A stretch of DNA of 64,000 nucleotides from JAXMDT01 sp046348685 (GTDB lineage: Bacteria; Pseudomonadota; Alphaproteobacteria; Rickettsiales; UBA998). The notes under the pieces are model-generated. The model saw only the letters and a list, made by a program, of their open reading frames with translations, searched no databases and was not told the origin of the DNA. Shown here piece after piece: positions 8,809 through 17,944 of the stretch. Location: positions 1-64,000 of the forward strand of contig JAXMDT010000002.1 of assembly GCA_046348685.1 (NCBI GenBank). The letters are read 5' to 3'. The translations under genes were made by a program, and so were the position numbers. Numbering within the stretch: the first letter of the stretch is position 1; every line of letters starts with the position of its first letter.

Positions 8809-9308
8809 TGAAAACATTGTCTGCAATTCTAGTAGCGCTGTGCGTGGCCATGTCTGCGCCGGTTTTTGCTGAAATTGCTGATGCGCCACGCGAGGCAAAA
8901 GTTTTTTTCAACGCCATAAATAAGATATCGGGCCGTACGACGCCGCTGGAAATTCCGGCGGGTGCATTCAGCAGCTATGACAAACTGCAGATATACCCGT
9001 CGAAATGTGTGAAATTGCTGAAAGGGGACCAGACTGTTTATGCCGCGCTGGTCGAGGTCTATGAAACGAGTTTCAGCAAGACTCCCATCAAACTTTTTTC
9101 CGGATGGCTTTTTTCGGACAGCCGCTCCCTTACAAATATTGAAAATCAATATTACGATTTGATATTGGAATCGTGCACATTGCCTGAGGAAGAGGCTGAA
9201 GTGCCGGAAGCACCAATGACAGAAACCCAAACAGTGCCGATGGCGCCAGCACAGCAGTCCTCGCCGGAAACCAATCAGGATCAGGAAGATGCAACGCCAT
9301 TGGATTAA
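8808..9308 (+). CDS. DUF2155 exported protein
   Basis: A 166-aa protein with a Sec signal peptide (about 1-21, ending in VFA-E) and one DUF2155 domain (about 25-120). The family pattern of fLNKITGRTTPLEIP-like start, YPSKC and FSGWLFSDSRSL is clear. The function of DUF2155 is unknown; it occurs in alphaproteobacteria next to NDUFA12 and mlaD, as here. Two cysteines (in YPSKC and ESC) could form a disulfide. The C-terminal 45 residues are Pro/Glu/Gln-rich. Translation is probably coupled to mlaD by the shared TAATG. Confidence 0.9.
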   Translation: MKTLSAILVALCVAMSAPVFAEIADAPREAKVFFNAINKISGRTTPLEIPAGAFSSYDKLQIYPSKCVKLLKGDQTVYAALVEVYETSFSKTPIKLFSGWLFSDSRSLTNIENQYYDLILESCTLPEEEAEVPEAPMTETQTVPMAPAQQSSPETNQDQEDATPLD

Positions 9309-10113
9309 GCTATCTGGTTTATTATTGCTGGCGCTTGTGACCGCTTGCGCCAAGCCGACTACGCAACGGCCTGTAATTGACCGTGCTGCCGTTTCGCAGG
9401 AAACCGCTTATCAAAAGTCCCAGTTGCAGCAGGTCGGGAGAGACATCCGCAAAACGCCGTATACCAAGCAGGAAATCGCCGTCATGCAGCAGCGGCTCGC
9501 GCAGCACGGTGAGCGCGTGCGTCAGGCCGGTATGCGGATGTGTGAATATATGGGCAAAAAACCAGGTTCCTGTCAGTTTACATTCAAACTGGAGCCCAAA
9601 GAGGAATTGAATGCCTATGCGAACGGCAAGGAAATTGTTGTTACGCCGGCTATGATGCGGTTTGCCCAGAGCGATGACTGGCTGGGCATCGTGCTTTCGC
9701 ATGAATACGCGCATAACATCATGGGGCATGTAAATGCCAAAATGCAAAATGCGACGGCGGGTATGCTCGCCGGAACCTTGGCGGATATCCTGGCGCAGAG
9801 CCAGGGGCTGAATACGGGCGGACAGCTCAGCAATCTCGGAGCGCAAACAGCTTCAGAAGCGTTTTCGCCGGAATTTGAGGAAGAAGCAGACTACGTCGGC
9901 ATGTATATTATGGCGATCGCAGGGTATGATATCACTCAGGCGTCAGCGCTCTGGCGCGCGATGACGACGGCTGATCCGAGAGGGGCTTTCCTACGTGGCT
10001 CGCACCCCGCTAATCCTGAACGCTATGTGCTTATTGAAAGCACGAAGAACGAGATCATTCAAAAGGTAAAGAATAAGCAGATTTTAGTGCCGAATATTCG
10101 GCCGAAAGCTTAG
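9289..10113 (+). CDS. M48-family metalloprotease lipoprotein (LoiP/BepA-like)
   Basis: Envelope zinc metalloprotease, likely anchored as a lipoprotein and facing the periplasm. The N-terminus carries a lipobox LVTAC with the acylated cysteine at 20. The zinc motif HEYAH is at 138-142, and the downstream EEEADYVGMYIMAIAGYD segment supplies the third ligand typical of M48. At 274 aa, with no TPR region, it resembles LoiP (YggG) more than BepA. Family members degrade misfolded outer-membrane proteins. It starts 20 bases inside the DUF2155 gene, so it closes the NDUFA12-mlaD-DUF2155-M48 operon. Confidence 0.9.
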   Translation: MQRHWIKLSGLLLLALVTACAKPTTQRPVIDRAAVSQETAYQKSQLQQVGRDIRKTPYTKQEIAVMQQRLAQHGERVRQAGMRMCEYMGKKPGSCQFTFKLEPKEELNAYANGKEIVVTPAMMRFAQSDDWLGIVLSHEYAHNIMGHVNAKMQNATAGMLAGTLADILAQSQGLNTGGQLSNLGAQTASEAFSPEFEEEADYVGMYIMAIAGYDITQASALWRAMTTADPRGAFLRGSHPANPERYVLIESTKNEIIQKVKNKQILVPNIRPKA

Positions 10114-10182
10114 TTATAACTGTAGAAAACGCGCGTTAACCGATTGATGCGCAAACAAATCATAAGCTGCCAGTCTTCACGC

Positions 10183-10220
10183 AAATGTAACATAAAAGCG
10201 CGATGTTCCATGTTACATTT
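10183..10220. promoter_or_regulatory. Perfect 11-bp inverted repeat upstream of the 627-aa gene
   Basis: AAATGTAACAT (10183-10193) and ATGTTACATTT (10210-10220) are exact reverse complements separated by 16 bases, in the 139-base gap upstream of the gene starting at 10253. Each arm is itself nearly palindromic (ATGTWACAT), so the pair looks like two operator half-modules 27 bases apart, centre to centre. No T run follows, so it is unlikely to be a terminator. The binding protein is unknown. Confidence 0.5.
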
Positions 10221-10252
10221 AAGATGCGTAAAAGTACTGGAAAGTAATTCGT

Positions 10253-12136
10253 ATGGCAGACACCGAAGGACAGCAAGCAGAAAGCGAACAGCAGCGCGTT
10301 GCTCGTATTTACAAGGATATTTCAGAATGGAATACCAAGTATGGTCTTGGCATGTCCGACCAGGAAATCCTGGAGTGGGTAGATAAAGCTGGGCTGGAAA
10401 GCAGATGGGATGATCCGGCGCTACAACGCAGTAATGCTGCATGTGTTGGCGTGTTTCAGTGTAAAGAGGGGCTAGGAAACGAGGTTGCTGGATATATTTC
10501 AACAGGCTTTGACCGCTATAAAGGAAAAGACTTGTCCGCCGTCTCGGAAAAAATTAAAGGGGCTGACCTCAAAACAGATGACGAAGCGAACTTCCTTACC
10601 GCTTTCTTCCATAAGGAACATTATAAAGAAGGTCTTGCCGAAGACTTGTATAAATTAAAAGACGAAGGAAAATTCAATGGTGATATTGCTGAAACATTAT
10701 CGTCACCTGTAACGGCCTATATACTACACTTTACGCCGGGAAAAGCTGCGGAAGTACTAAGCAGTGATGATAGCCGTCCGATAACGGAAGTCTACCCGGA
10801 CAACAATCCGGGAAATGGTAAAGGCATTATTGACCAGAATCCTGCTCTGTTTAAAGATGTCAAAACGGTAGGTGATTTTAAACAGCGCATTGGCGAGCTT
10901 CTGAATGATAAAGCCGAAAAAACGACTCAGCTGGTTGAGGCGAGCCGGGATAATTTCAGGCTGATTGAAGATTATCTGCGTAGTCATGGCCAGGGCGATG
11001 TCGTCAAGGAGGCGGAGGCCCTCTACGCGAAGCGCGATGTTGATGGCGCGCAAGGGCTGCTGGTGTCAGGTGTCGCTTCGGAACTGGGACTCGATAAAGA
11101 GGGCTTGAGCACGGAAGATAAGCAGGGGCGTCTGCTACTGGCTACAAGGCTCGGCGTGGAAGAAACGCAAAAAGTCCTTGATCCCGCTAACAAGGATAAA
11201 ACCCTTAAAGAGTTAGGCATTCCCGCAGAGCGAATTGAAAAATTGCGGGATACGCTTACCAAGGCACAAGCAGGTGAAATTCCTGGCGCCGATACGATGA
11301 CTGCAGGGCAGGCGATTGCCTTATCGACTCAGGCAGCAAAAAATGCACCGGGTCTGGTTGAAACCGCTGGTCGCGAAGGCGGCGATAAAGATGGCGATGG
11401 TACGCCGGATTGGTTGCAGCTGGCGAAAGATTTTCTGCCCATTTTAGGTGGGATGACGACCGAAGGCATGCTTGCGATTGCGCTTATTGCATGTGCATGT
11501 ATGGCCATGGGAAGCAGCAAGGATGGCGCGGATCAGGGCGCTCAGCCCGGCCAGCCTGCAATGCCAGGCGTCAATGATCCTCAAATCGCGCAGACAAGGG
11601 AATCACAAGCACGCTCCATGATGGTGCAAAATGCAGATCAGTCCGGCAAGGATTTGGATGCCCGATTCGGTTTACTGAGAATACTAGCGGATTCCGGTAC
11701 GGACATGAATCCGATTATTGCTGAGCTGCATCAAGGGAAAACCGATGCACTTGGCGCGGCGATCCTTGCATCGAAGGCATTCGACGACCCAAACAAATCG
11801 CCTCAGGATAATGAAGCAGCTAAAAAGGCGGCGGCCGCCAAGTTTGCCGCATTAAGCCCCGCAGAAAAAGAATCTACTGCCGACTTTTTCCAAGCCATGC
11901 AGATGTATCGTGATACGGGTAACATCGTTGCTACGGCCGACAATCAACCCTTTACGGTAAGTCTTCAAAACGTGCTAGGCGCGGATAAAGAAAAACTGGC
12001 TGGATTGCTTAAAACAGTCAGTAATGCTTCGGCAAATCCAGATGCATTTGTTATCGCCCCGCCAACCGCTACTCCTGCCGTTGCGCCGCCGCCACAAGTG
12101 CCAGGCCAGCAACCAGCCGCAGCGCCGGCGCGCTAG
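10253..12136 (+). CDS. Large protein with lysozyme-like N-terminus and calcium-loop motif
   Basis: Not a recognised family over its 627 aa. Residues 40-210 resemble a divergent soluble-lytic-transglycosylase fold: E49-S50 in LESRWDDPA (catalytic Glu position), GVFQ at 66-69, AYILHF near 154-159, and a NPALFKDVKTVGDF motif near 196, in the order seen in alphaproteobacterial SLT proteins. DKDGDGTPDW near 379 is an EF-hand/thrombospondin-type calcium loop. A hydrophobic segment lies at about 405-419, and the C-terminus is Ala/Pro-rich. No N-terminal signal peptide is visible, so export would need another route. An inverted repeat precedes it. It overlaps the convergent glycosyltransferase by four bases. 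Catalytic activity is inference. Confidence 0.75.
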   Translation: MADTEGQQAESEQQRVARIYKDISEWNTKYGLGMSDQEILEWVDKAGLESRWDDPALQRSNAACVGVFQCKEGLGNEVAGYISTGFDRYKGKDLSAVSEKIKGADLKTDDEANFLTAFFHKEHYKEGLAEDLYKLKDEGKFNGDIAETLSSPVTAYILHFTPGKAAEVLSSDDSRPITEVYPDNNPGNGKGIIDQNPALFKDVKTVGDFKQRIGELLNDKAEKTTQLVEASRDNFRLIEDYLRSHGQGDVVKEAEALYAKRDVDGAQGLLVSGVASELGLDKEGLSTEDKQGRLLLATRLGVEETQKVLDPANKDKTLKELGIPAERIEKLRDTLTKAQAGEIPGADTMTAGQAIALSTQAAKNAPGLVETAGREGGDKDGDGTPDWLQLAKDFLPILGGMTTEGMLAIALIACACMAMGSSKDGADQGAQPGQPAMPGVNDPQIAQTRESQARSMMVQNADQSGKDLDARFGLLRILADSGTDMNPIIAELHQGKTDALGAAILASKAFDDPNKSPQDNEAAKKAAAAKFAALSPAEKESTADFFQAMQMYRDTGNIVATADNQPFTVSLQNVLGADKEKLAGLLKTVSNASANPDAFVIAPPTATPAVAPPPQVPGQQPAAAPAR

Positions 12137-14505
12137 GATTGATTTTCCATCCGCGCTTGCTCCAGCTTGCTGAAGCCGTAGTAATAATCCATCAGCGTGA
12201 AATAATCGTGATTACGCGGTTTCAAGGTTTCTTTCGGCAGGCGTATATTGAGTAGTCGCTCGCTTAATTCTTCAATACGGTTTGTAAAATCAAGCGGGAT
12301 CACCGTGCCGGCATTCACGCCCGCATTGCGGATACGCATGGCGGGTGCGCCAAGGTCAAACACCACCGGATGAATGCCATAGCGCCATGCAATCGATAGC
12401 GCATAGGAATAGGTTTCAGGCCAGACGCTCGGGAAGAAAAGCTGATGCGGTTGATGCGTTTTCAGTAAGTCTTCCAGATCAGTCTCGCGGTAATGTCCCG
12501 TCATCGTGAAATGTTCTGTTTCTTTAACCAGGTCGGGATGCTCGGTCTTGCCGATCAATGTATAATGGATGGGAAGATTGCGTGCTTTTGCATCTTTAAC
12601 CAGCGCCGCCACGATATTGGCGCCTTTCGCATTGCTGAGTATTCCCATAAGCCCGACCCGCATGATTTCGCCCGGCTTCGGAGGGATGGAACTAAGGTTG
12701 CTGCCATTATCGAAATACTCCGGATGAGGCCGCAGCACATACGTAGCATCAGGGATATGACGCTTCATACGCGCCAGCACATCCTGGTCGGGCACATAAA
12801 CCGAGCGTGCGCCGCGTAAGAGCGTCGCATGCCTTAAACGCCATTCCCAGGCAGTCAGGCCATCTGCATGTGCACCGTTTTGAGTAATACAACGCTCGCT
12901 CGTGATAACATCGGGATCGCCTTGATAAATATGCTTGCCACATAGCAGATTAACGCAGGAACAGAGCCAATAGTAATCGTGGATGGTAATATCGTAGCGA
13001 ACATTCATTTCCTGGCTCAGCACCTGGACGAAATCCAGGAACCGATTGGGAAAGCCAAGGGTATGGTGAATATGAATATGGTTGATTCCAAGATTTAGTA
13101 CCGCCTCGTAGAACGCGCTGCGGTCAAACTCCATAGAGAATCGCGCGCTTGGCGTCAGCGGAATGGCAGGATGCGACAGACGCAACGAGCCGTCCGGCTC
13201 CGGTGTCAGCTGGAAGGTGCCAACGGATTCTTCGCGCAGCATGTGTACCATGCCGCGAACATGCTGCAGCACCCCGCCGCCCGCAGTATGATGAATCATC
13301 AAAATATTATTGGTGGACGAATAACGCTGCAGGCGTGCGATATCAAGCCGCTGGCGGACGGCAAATAGCGGATCCTGTGCCAGAAAATCGCGCACTTCCA
13401 GCCGATACTGCGGATAACGCCGCGTCAGGATGCGCCATGCCCGGCGTTCACCGCGTTCTTTGTCTTTGCCGAAAGAAACACCGCCATGATGCGTCACATA
13501 AACATCTGCGGCGAGCAGATGTTTCCATCCCCATTGCGTGGCACGCAGGCAGAAATCATTTTCTTCACCATAGCCGCGCTTGAAAGTTCGGTCGTCGAAA
13601 TCGCCTATCTGTTTCAGGCAACTGCGTTTGATGTACATGCAGAAGCCGACCGCAGTAGGAATGCGGATTGCAACCTGACGATTGACCTCGGCGGTCAACG
13701 CATCGAAAACCTGTCCATCCGCTTCCAGGCGCTCAATGGTTGGCTTGGCAAAACGGGGATAGCTGCAAATGCTGCCGTTATTGGAAAGCGGCGTGACAGT
13801 GCCGGCCTCCGAATCGCTTTCGGCGGCGGCAACCAGACGGTCTAGCCAGTTGCCATACACTTCTGTATCGCTGTTGAGGAGCACAATGTCGCGGTCAGGG
13901 TGCAGGTTAAATCCTTCATTGGCGCTGGCGGGAAATCCCTGGTTCTGCGGATGCTCAATCAGCGTGAACCAACCTTCCTGCGCCAGATTCTTGAGCATGG
14001 ACGCAAGCGGCTGCTCCGGGCTGGCATCATTGATGACGATAAATTCGTAAGGAGTAACGCAGCTGCTGGCCAGCACCGTATAAATGGCTGAAAGCGTTTC
14101 GGCATAGCCAAGGTAAACCGGCATAACGACGTCAATCCGTGCATTGGAGACATAAACCTCGGAACGCTTGCGCTCTGGCCCCAAGGCCTGCCAGTCGGTG
14201 AGGGCAGGGGCGCGTGGGGCGGACTGAGGGCGCATGGGAATAAACGTGCGCTCGCCGCCAAAAAAACTTCTGAGGCGCTCGGTGCCGTTACGTCCACGCT
14301 TCCATTGGCGATAAATTTCCGTATTCAGGATAAATGTTTCAATAGAAAGGAAGCAGAGATCGCGCAGCGCGGCGCGGGTTTTAGCAGGCATGGGAAAACG
14401 TGCCAATGCATCGGCCCAAAAGGTCCCTGATTTTCGTATCGATGCAACCAGCCGGTGCCTGCGTTTCCAAACCGGTGCGAAGAGTTTTTCTGATAAGGAC
14501 GGCAT
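12133..14505 (-). CDS. Two-domain glycosyltransferase (GT2 plus GT4-like)
   Basis: A 790-aa cytosolic or membrane-associated glycosyltransferase, likely for surface polysaccharide or glycoprotein. After a basic 120-residue lead, a GT-A/GT2 domain runs from about 125 to 365: VVMPVYLGYAE, the conserved IVINDASPE, GFPASANEGF and the metal-site NSDTE at 211-215. A second, GT-B/GT4-like domain follows (about 400-790), with a Rossmann-type RVGLMGILSNAKG stretch near 628 and a KTHQPHQLFFPSVWPE segment resembling the nucleotide-sugar site. Neither the donor nor the acceptor can be read from sequence. It is monocistronic by layout, 32 bases from xerD on the same strand and convergent with the 627-aa gene. 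Confidence 0.88.
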   Translation of the reverse strand: MPSLSEKLFAPVWKRRHRLVASIRKSGTFWADALARFPMPAKTRAALRDLCFLSIETFILNTEIYRQWKRGRNGTERLRSFFGGERTFIPMRPQSAPRAPALTDWQALGPERKRSEVYVSNARIDVVMPVYLGYAETLSAIYTVLASSCVTPYEFIVINDASPEQPLASMLKNLAQEGWFTLIEHPQNQGFPASANEGFNLHPDRDIVLLNSDTEVYGNWLDRLVAAAESDSEAGTVTPLSNNGSICSYPRFAKPTIERLEADGQVFDALTAEVNRQVAIRIPTAVGFCMYIKRSCLKQIGDFDDRTFKRGYGEENDFCLRATQWGWKHLLAADVYVTHHGGVSFGKDKERGERRAWRILTRRYPQYRLEVRDFLAQDPLFAVRQRLDIARLQRYSSTNNILMIHHTAGGGVLQHVRGMVHMLREESVGTFQLTPEPDGSLRLSHPAIPLTPSARFSMEFDRSAFYEAVLNLGINHIHIHHTLGFPNRFLDFVQVLSQEMNVRYDITIHDYYWLCSCVNLLCGKHIYQGDPDVITSERCITQNGAHADGLTAWEWRLRHATLLRGARSVYVPDQDVLARMKRHIPDATYVLRPHPEYFDNGSNLSSIPPKPGEIMRVGLMGILSNAKGANIVAALVKDAKARNLPIHYTLIGKTEHPDLVKETEHFTMTGHYRETDLEDLLKTHQPHQLFFPSVWPETYSYALSIAWRYGIHPVVFDLGAPAMRIRNAGVNAGTVIPLDFTNRIEELSERLLNIRLPKETLKPRNHDYFTLMDYYYGFSKLEQARMENQS

Positions 14506-14537
14506 AAAAGGCTTGTAATCTAAAATCGAGCGAAACT

Positions 14538-15470
14538 CTAGTGTTTACGTGCCAAAGGATGTTTTTTTAGCACCACCTCTTTAAGCCTTGCCTGCGCCAC
14601 ATGGGTATAGATTTGTGTGGTAGAAATATCAGCATGCCCAAGGAGCTCCTGAATGACTCTCAAATCCGCGCCGCCGGCAAGTAAATGGCTTGCGAACGAA
14701 TGCCGCAGGACATGAGGATGAACTTTCTGAGGATCTATATTCGCCCGTAATGCTAATTCCTTAAGTAATTGTCCCAGGCGCTGCCTTGTCAGATGTCCAG
14801 TCTTGCCATGCGATGGAAAAAGCCACGGCGAATCTTTTTTTGCTTTAGAAAGAAACTGGCCGCGGAGTGCCAGATAGTTATCCAGCGCACTTAAGGCGGC
14901 GGGATGCAGCGGAGCAACGCGTTCCTTGCCGCCCTTGCCATGAATATAGAGATACGCGGCACGCTCCTTATTTTTGATGTGCTGGATATGTGAGAGTTTC
15001 AAACTGACCAGTTCGGAAACGCGTAAACCTGATGCATAAAGTATCTGCAAGAAAGCGTGTATTCGCGCGCCTTCTGCGGACCCGTCGCCAGCGGCTTCGG
15101 CGAGCAGGCGATCAACATCCTCATGCGATAGCACTTCGGGAAGGTAACGTCCGAGACGTGGGCCTTCCGTATCACCGGTTGGATTATCCTTCCTGAAATC
15201 TTCATCGACCATGAATTTATAAAGCTGGCGGACAGCGCTCAGCTTGCGCGCTGCAGTCCGTTCGCTCACATGCTCTTTTCCGGAAAGGTGGTTCAGCCAG
15301 GCGGTTATATGGTCTGCGCTGGCACCGGCCAGAGTTGTCTTTTTCTTATGCAGGAATGCGGATATCGCTTCAAGGTCGCGGCGGTAAGCGGCAATCGTGT
15401 TCGCGGCAGCTTGCCGTTCTGCAGCCAGCATGGTGAGAAATTCTTCGATCAGGTGAGCATCGGAAGCCAT
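14538..15470 (-). CDS. xerD: Site-specific tyrosine recombinase XerD
   Basis: Resolves chromosome dimers at dif together with XerC. The SAM-like core-binding domain spans about 1-95 and the catalytic domain about 110-300. The active-site set is complete: R150 (SGLRVSELVSL), K179 region (HGKGGKERV), H253 and R256 (HVLRHSFA), H279 and nucleophile Y288 (QIYTH). At 310 aa it has normal Xer length, and the flanks (aroKB, divergent) match the chromosomal xerD locus of alphaproteobacteria, so it is not a mobile-element integrase. Its ATG overlaps the stop of the upstream exported-protein gene (TAATG), implying coupling. Confidence 0.95.
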   Translation of the reverse strand: MASDAHLIEEFLTMLAAERQAAANTIAAYRRDLEAISAFLHKKKTTLAGASADHITAWLNHLSGKEHVSERTAARKLSAVRQLYKFMVDEDFRKDNPTGDTEGPRLGRYLPEVLSHEDVDRLLAEAAGDGSAEGARIHAFLQILYASGLRVSELVSLKLSHIQHIKNKERAAYLYIHGKGGKERVAPLHPAALSALDNYLALRGQFLSKAKKDSPWLFPSHGKTGHLTRQRLGQLLKELALRANIDPQKVHPHVLRHSFASHLLAGGADLRVIQELLGHADISTTQIYTHVAQARLKEVVLKKHPLARKH

Positions 15471-17134
15471 TAATGCGGCGGTGTCAGCAGGGATTCCGTA
15501 ACAAGAATATTCGTTTCTTTTTGCATACCGTATGAATTCAGCATGGCAATGACCTGGCCCAAAGCACTGCTACCGGTCATGTCGAGCCGCGCAGATTGCA
15601 GCAGCGTCATACCGTAAAGCAGGGCAGCCGGGCGGTTGCCGTCCAGTTTTGCCTGCTGGAATTGATTGAGAAGATCAATGTTTATAGGAGAAGCAGGCGG
15701 CATCGGCGCTGCAAACTGATTACTGCGCACGGTAGGAGGTAGTGGATAGTTCAATGCTTCAAGCACATCGGCTATACGAACGCGATGCCAGATGGTTTCC
15801 GCTTTATCCTGAGCATCCGGCATCGGAAGGTCGCTGATATCGGGCGGCGTAGTATCATAAGAATTTGTGAAGCTACGCGCGATGGCCTGACGTACGGCGT
15901 ATGCTCCCACGCGGCCTTGCATGGTGCGGCGGGAAGCTAGTTCATCGCCAATACGCTCCGCTGCCTGACGGTCGCCCTGCTCAATATGGGCTAGCGCAGC
16001 CTGCAGCAGCAGGAAAGTAGGCGCGCTTGGGTCGGGGAGTCTTCCGGACAGCTCGCGGAATTCCTCAATCAATAACGCGCGCGTCTGCCCATCGGTAAAG
16101 GACTGCCGTAGGGTTTCGTATGCTTGCGATAAGGCAGAGGTTCTGGCGGTAGGATTCGCCGCGCTGCCAATTTGCGCCAGTATTGCCGCCCGTGTGCAGT
16201 AGGGTGGCATGGATGCATCGGCCGCCCGCGCGCTGAGCACCTCCTGGTAAACCTGGCGTAATGCCGTCGCGTTCAATACATCCTGAAGATACGCTGTCTC
16301 GGCGGCATCGCAGCGTTTGGCAAGTGGGATAACGCGGAATTGCGCCGCCCATGCCAGCAAGTCGGCAGGGAGGACCGAAAGCGGCATCTGATCGATAAAA
16401 TCAACCGGAATTGCCCGGCTGCCGCTCGCTTCATGTGCATTTTGCCTTAAGTAAACGCCGAGGGGTGCAATGACATCGGCATCTTTTGACGTTAGAGTGG
16501 GTAGCGTTACGCTGTTTTCCGCAATGGATTTTAATACAGGTGAGATATCTTTCGGAGCGGTTTCTTCCAGAAGCTGCAATGAAAACTCAACCTGTGGCTG
16601 GCTGTTCTTTAAAAGGGCACACGCCAGTTGCTGCTGCGTCCAATAAGTGTTGCCGTACATATCGATATATTGCGCGACGAGTCCGCAGGCAGCTTCCGTC
16701 TTGCTCATTATCCAGGCGGTTATAACGCCTTCGCGCGCTATCGGCTCCGTCATCAGGCTGGGCGGAATCGTCGAGAACAGATTCCATGCAACGTCCGGTT
16801 TGCCGATGATCCGCAACATTCTCAGCCTCTGAATCATCCAGTCGTCGGGTACATGAACCTGATTAGGAAGCTCCGGAGCGGCAATCAAATTACCGAGAAC
16901 GTTTTTCTCAAGATCCGGTAGCGCCTGCTTCCCTACGCCGTTAGCGAGCCTCATGAGGGCTGTGATAGAGGTGTCGTCGAGCGTTAACGCCGCTTGGTTC
17001 TTGGCCGTAATGCCGAACACATTAACGTCGGGGGCACGTTCTTCGGAAACCTGGATATCGGAGACGGCATAGGCCGTTCCCTCCGCGCCGATAAACGCGA
17101 TGCATAACAGCAAAAAGCAGAAATGCAGGCGCAT
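15470..17134 (-). CDS. Exported hypothetical protein upstream of xerD
   Basis: I place the start at ATG 17134, giving 554 aa that begin with a textbook Sec signal (MRLHFCFLLLCIAFIGA, cleavage near AYA). The longer frame upstream to 17212 would add a 26-residue basic lead before the signal and overlaps a small ORF. The mature protein is helical and alanine-rich with repeated pairs of short helices, reminiscent of TPR/HEAT-like solenoids but without clear repeats by eye. No enzyme motif is seen. Homologous unnamed proteins commonly lie between xerD and aroK in alphaproteobacteria, to my knowledge; the function is unknown. It is cotranscribed with the tiny membrane protein upstream (four-base gap) and with xerD. 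Confidence 0.82.
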   Translation of the reverse strand: MRLHFCFLLLCIAFIGAEGTAYAVSDIQVSEERAPDVNVFGITAKNQAALTLDDTSITALMRLANGVGKQALPDLEKNVLGNLIAAPELPNQVHVPDDWMIQRLRMLRIIGKPDVAWNLFSTIPPSLMTEPIAREGVITAWIMSKTEAACGLVAQYIDMYGNTYWTQQQLACALLKNSQPQVEFSLQLLEETAPKDISPVLKSIAENSVTLPTLTSKDADVIAPLGVYLRQNAHEASGSRAIPVDFIDQMPLSVLPADLLAWAAQFRVIPLAKRCDAAETAYLQDVLNATALRQVYQEVLSARAADASMPPYCTRAAILAQIGSAANPTARTSALSQAYETLRQSFTDGQTRALLIEEFRELSGRLPDPSAPTFLLLQAALAHIEQGDRQAAERIGDELASRRTMQGRVGAYAVRQAIARSFTNSYDTTPPDISDLPMPDAQDKAETIWHRVRIADVLEALNYPLPPTVRSNQFAAPMPPASPINIDLLNQFQQAKLDGNRPAALLYGMTLLQSARLDMTGSSALGQVIAMLNSYGMQKETNILVTESLLTPPH

Positions 17135-17138
17135 GAAA

Positions 17139-17276
17139 CTACTGGATAAAATTCTTGCTTTCGAGCTGAATCTCGCCCGCCTGCTTGGGCGCGGACGGCT
17201 CATGCATGCCAAGCCAGGCTACGCATCCGATTAGAGCGACGGCCACGACCAGCGCCAGCTTGACCACGATAGACAT
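17139..17276 (-). CDS. Small single-span membrane protein (45 aa)
   Basis: A short ORF: ATG at 17276, TAG at 17139-17141, 45 aa. It has one hydrophobic N-terminal helix (about 3-22, VVKLALVVAVALIGCVAWL) and a short polar tail of about 22 residues. A strong Shine-Dalgarno (AGAAGGA) sits 7 bases upstream, and its stop lies four bases before the start of the exported 554-aa protein. Placement, ribosome site and composition support a real first gene of the xerD operon. Function unknown; the C18 region (IGC) could be a lipobox-like site, but it is not convincing. Confidence 0.68.
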   Translation of the reverse strand: MSIVVKLALVVAVALIGCVAWLGMHEPSAPKQAGEIQLESKNFIQ

Positions 17277-17368
17277 TTGTTTTTTCCTTCTCATAGGCTT
17301 GACTTACCAAGTGCAACTAAGACATACATGATTACATAACCCAGTCCATCCTTCAATGCAACGGGGCG

Positions 17369-17944
17369 ATGGGGCAGAAGTGCATGGAAATGAGTAAACA
17401 ATCAACCATAGTGCTCGTCGGGCTGATGGGGGCAGGTAAATCTACCATCGGGCGGCGCCTTGCCGCTAAGATGGGCGTCGATTTCAAGGATTCCGACGAT
17501 GAGATTGCGGATGCGGCAGGGTGCAGTATCTCTGACCTGTTTGCCATTCATGGAGAAGCTATTTTTCGCGATCTCGAGCAACGTGTGATCGTTCGCCTGC
17601 TGAGCGACGGTATTCCTAAGGTGTTAGCCACCGGCGGTGGTGCCTGGATGAATCCGAAAGTTCGCGATGTCATCGGTAAATCTGCAACATCGGTGTGGCT
17701 TCGCGCTGAGATAGATGTGTTAATTGAGCGGGTTGGCCGCAAAAACACCAGGCCTTTGCTTGAAAAAGGCGATAAACGCGCTATTTTGCAGAAACTGATG
17801 GATGAGCGTTATCCGATTTATCAGGAAGCGGACATTGTCGTCGATAGCGACAACGGGGCGCATGAAACTATTGTCGATATGATTTTAAATCGCGTTCAAC
17901 CGCCCGTCATCAGTTCCGAGCAGACACAGCATGCCAATGGATAA
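17369..17944 (+). CDS. aroK: Shikimate kinase
   Basis: Phosphorylates shikimate at the 3-hydroxyl using ATP, the fifth step of the shikimate pathway. The P-loop GLMGAGKST is at about residues 18-26. The shikimate-binding DSDDEI follows, and GGGAW and RPLL (R near 131) of the lid and adenine regions are present. At 191 aa it is of normal length for alphaproteobacteria. Three in-frame ATGs (17369, 17384, 17390) are candidates, with no decisive Shine-Dalgarno; the true start may be up to seven codons later. It overlaps aroB by 14 bases. The operon is divergent from the xerD operon across a 92-base gap. Confidence 0.95.
   Translation: MGQKCMEMSKQSTIVLVGLMGAGKSTIGRRLAAKMGVDFKDSDDEIADAAGCSISDLFAIHGEAIFRDLEQRVIVRLLSDGIPKVLATGGGAWMNPKVRDVIGKSATSVWLRAEIDVLIERVGRKNTRPLLEKGDKRAILQKLMDERYPIYQEADIVVDSDNGAHETIVDMILNRVQPPVISSEQTQHANG

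Noticed and set aside
14538..15470. xerD considered as a phage or island integrase
   Set aside because: The neighbours are the standard chromosomal xerD-aroK locus, and no attachment site, cargo or tRNA is present.
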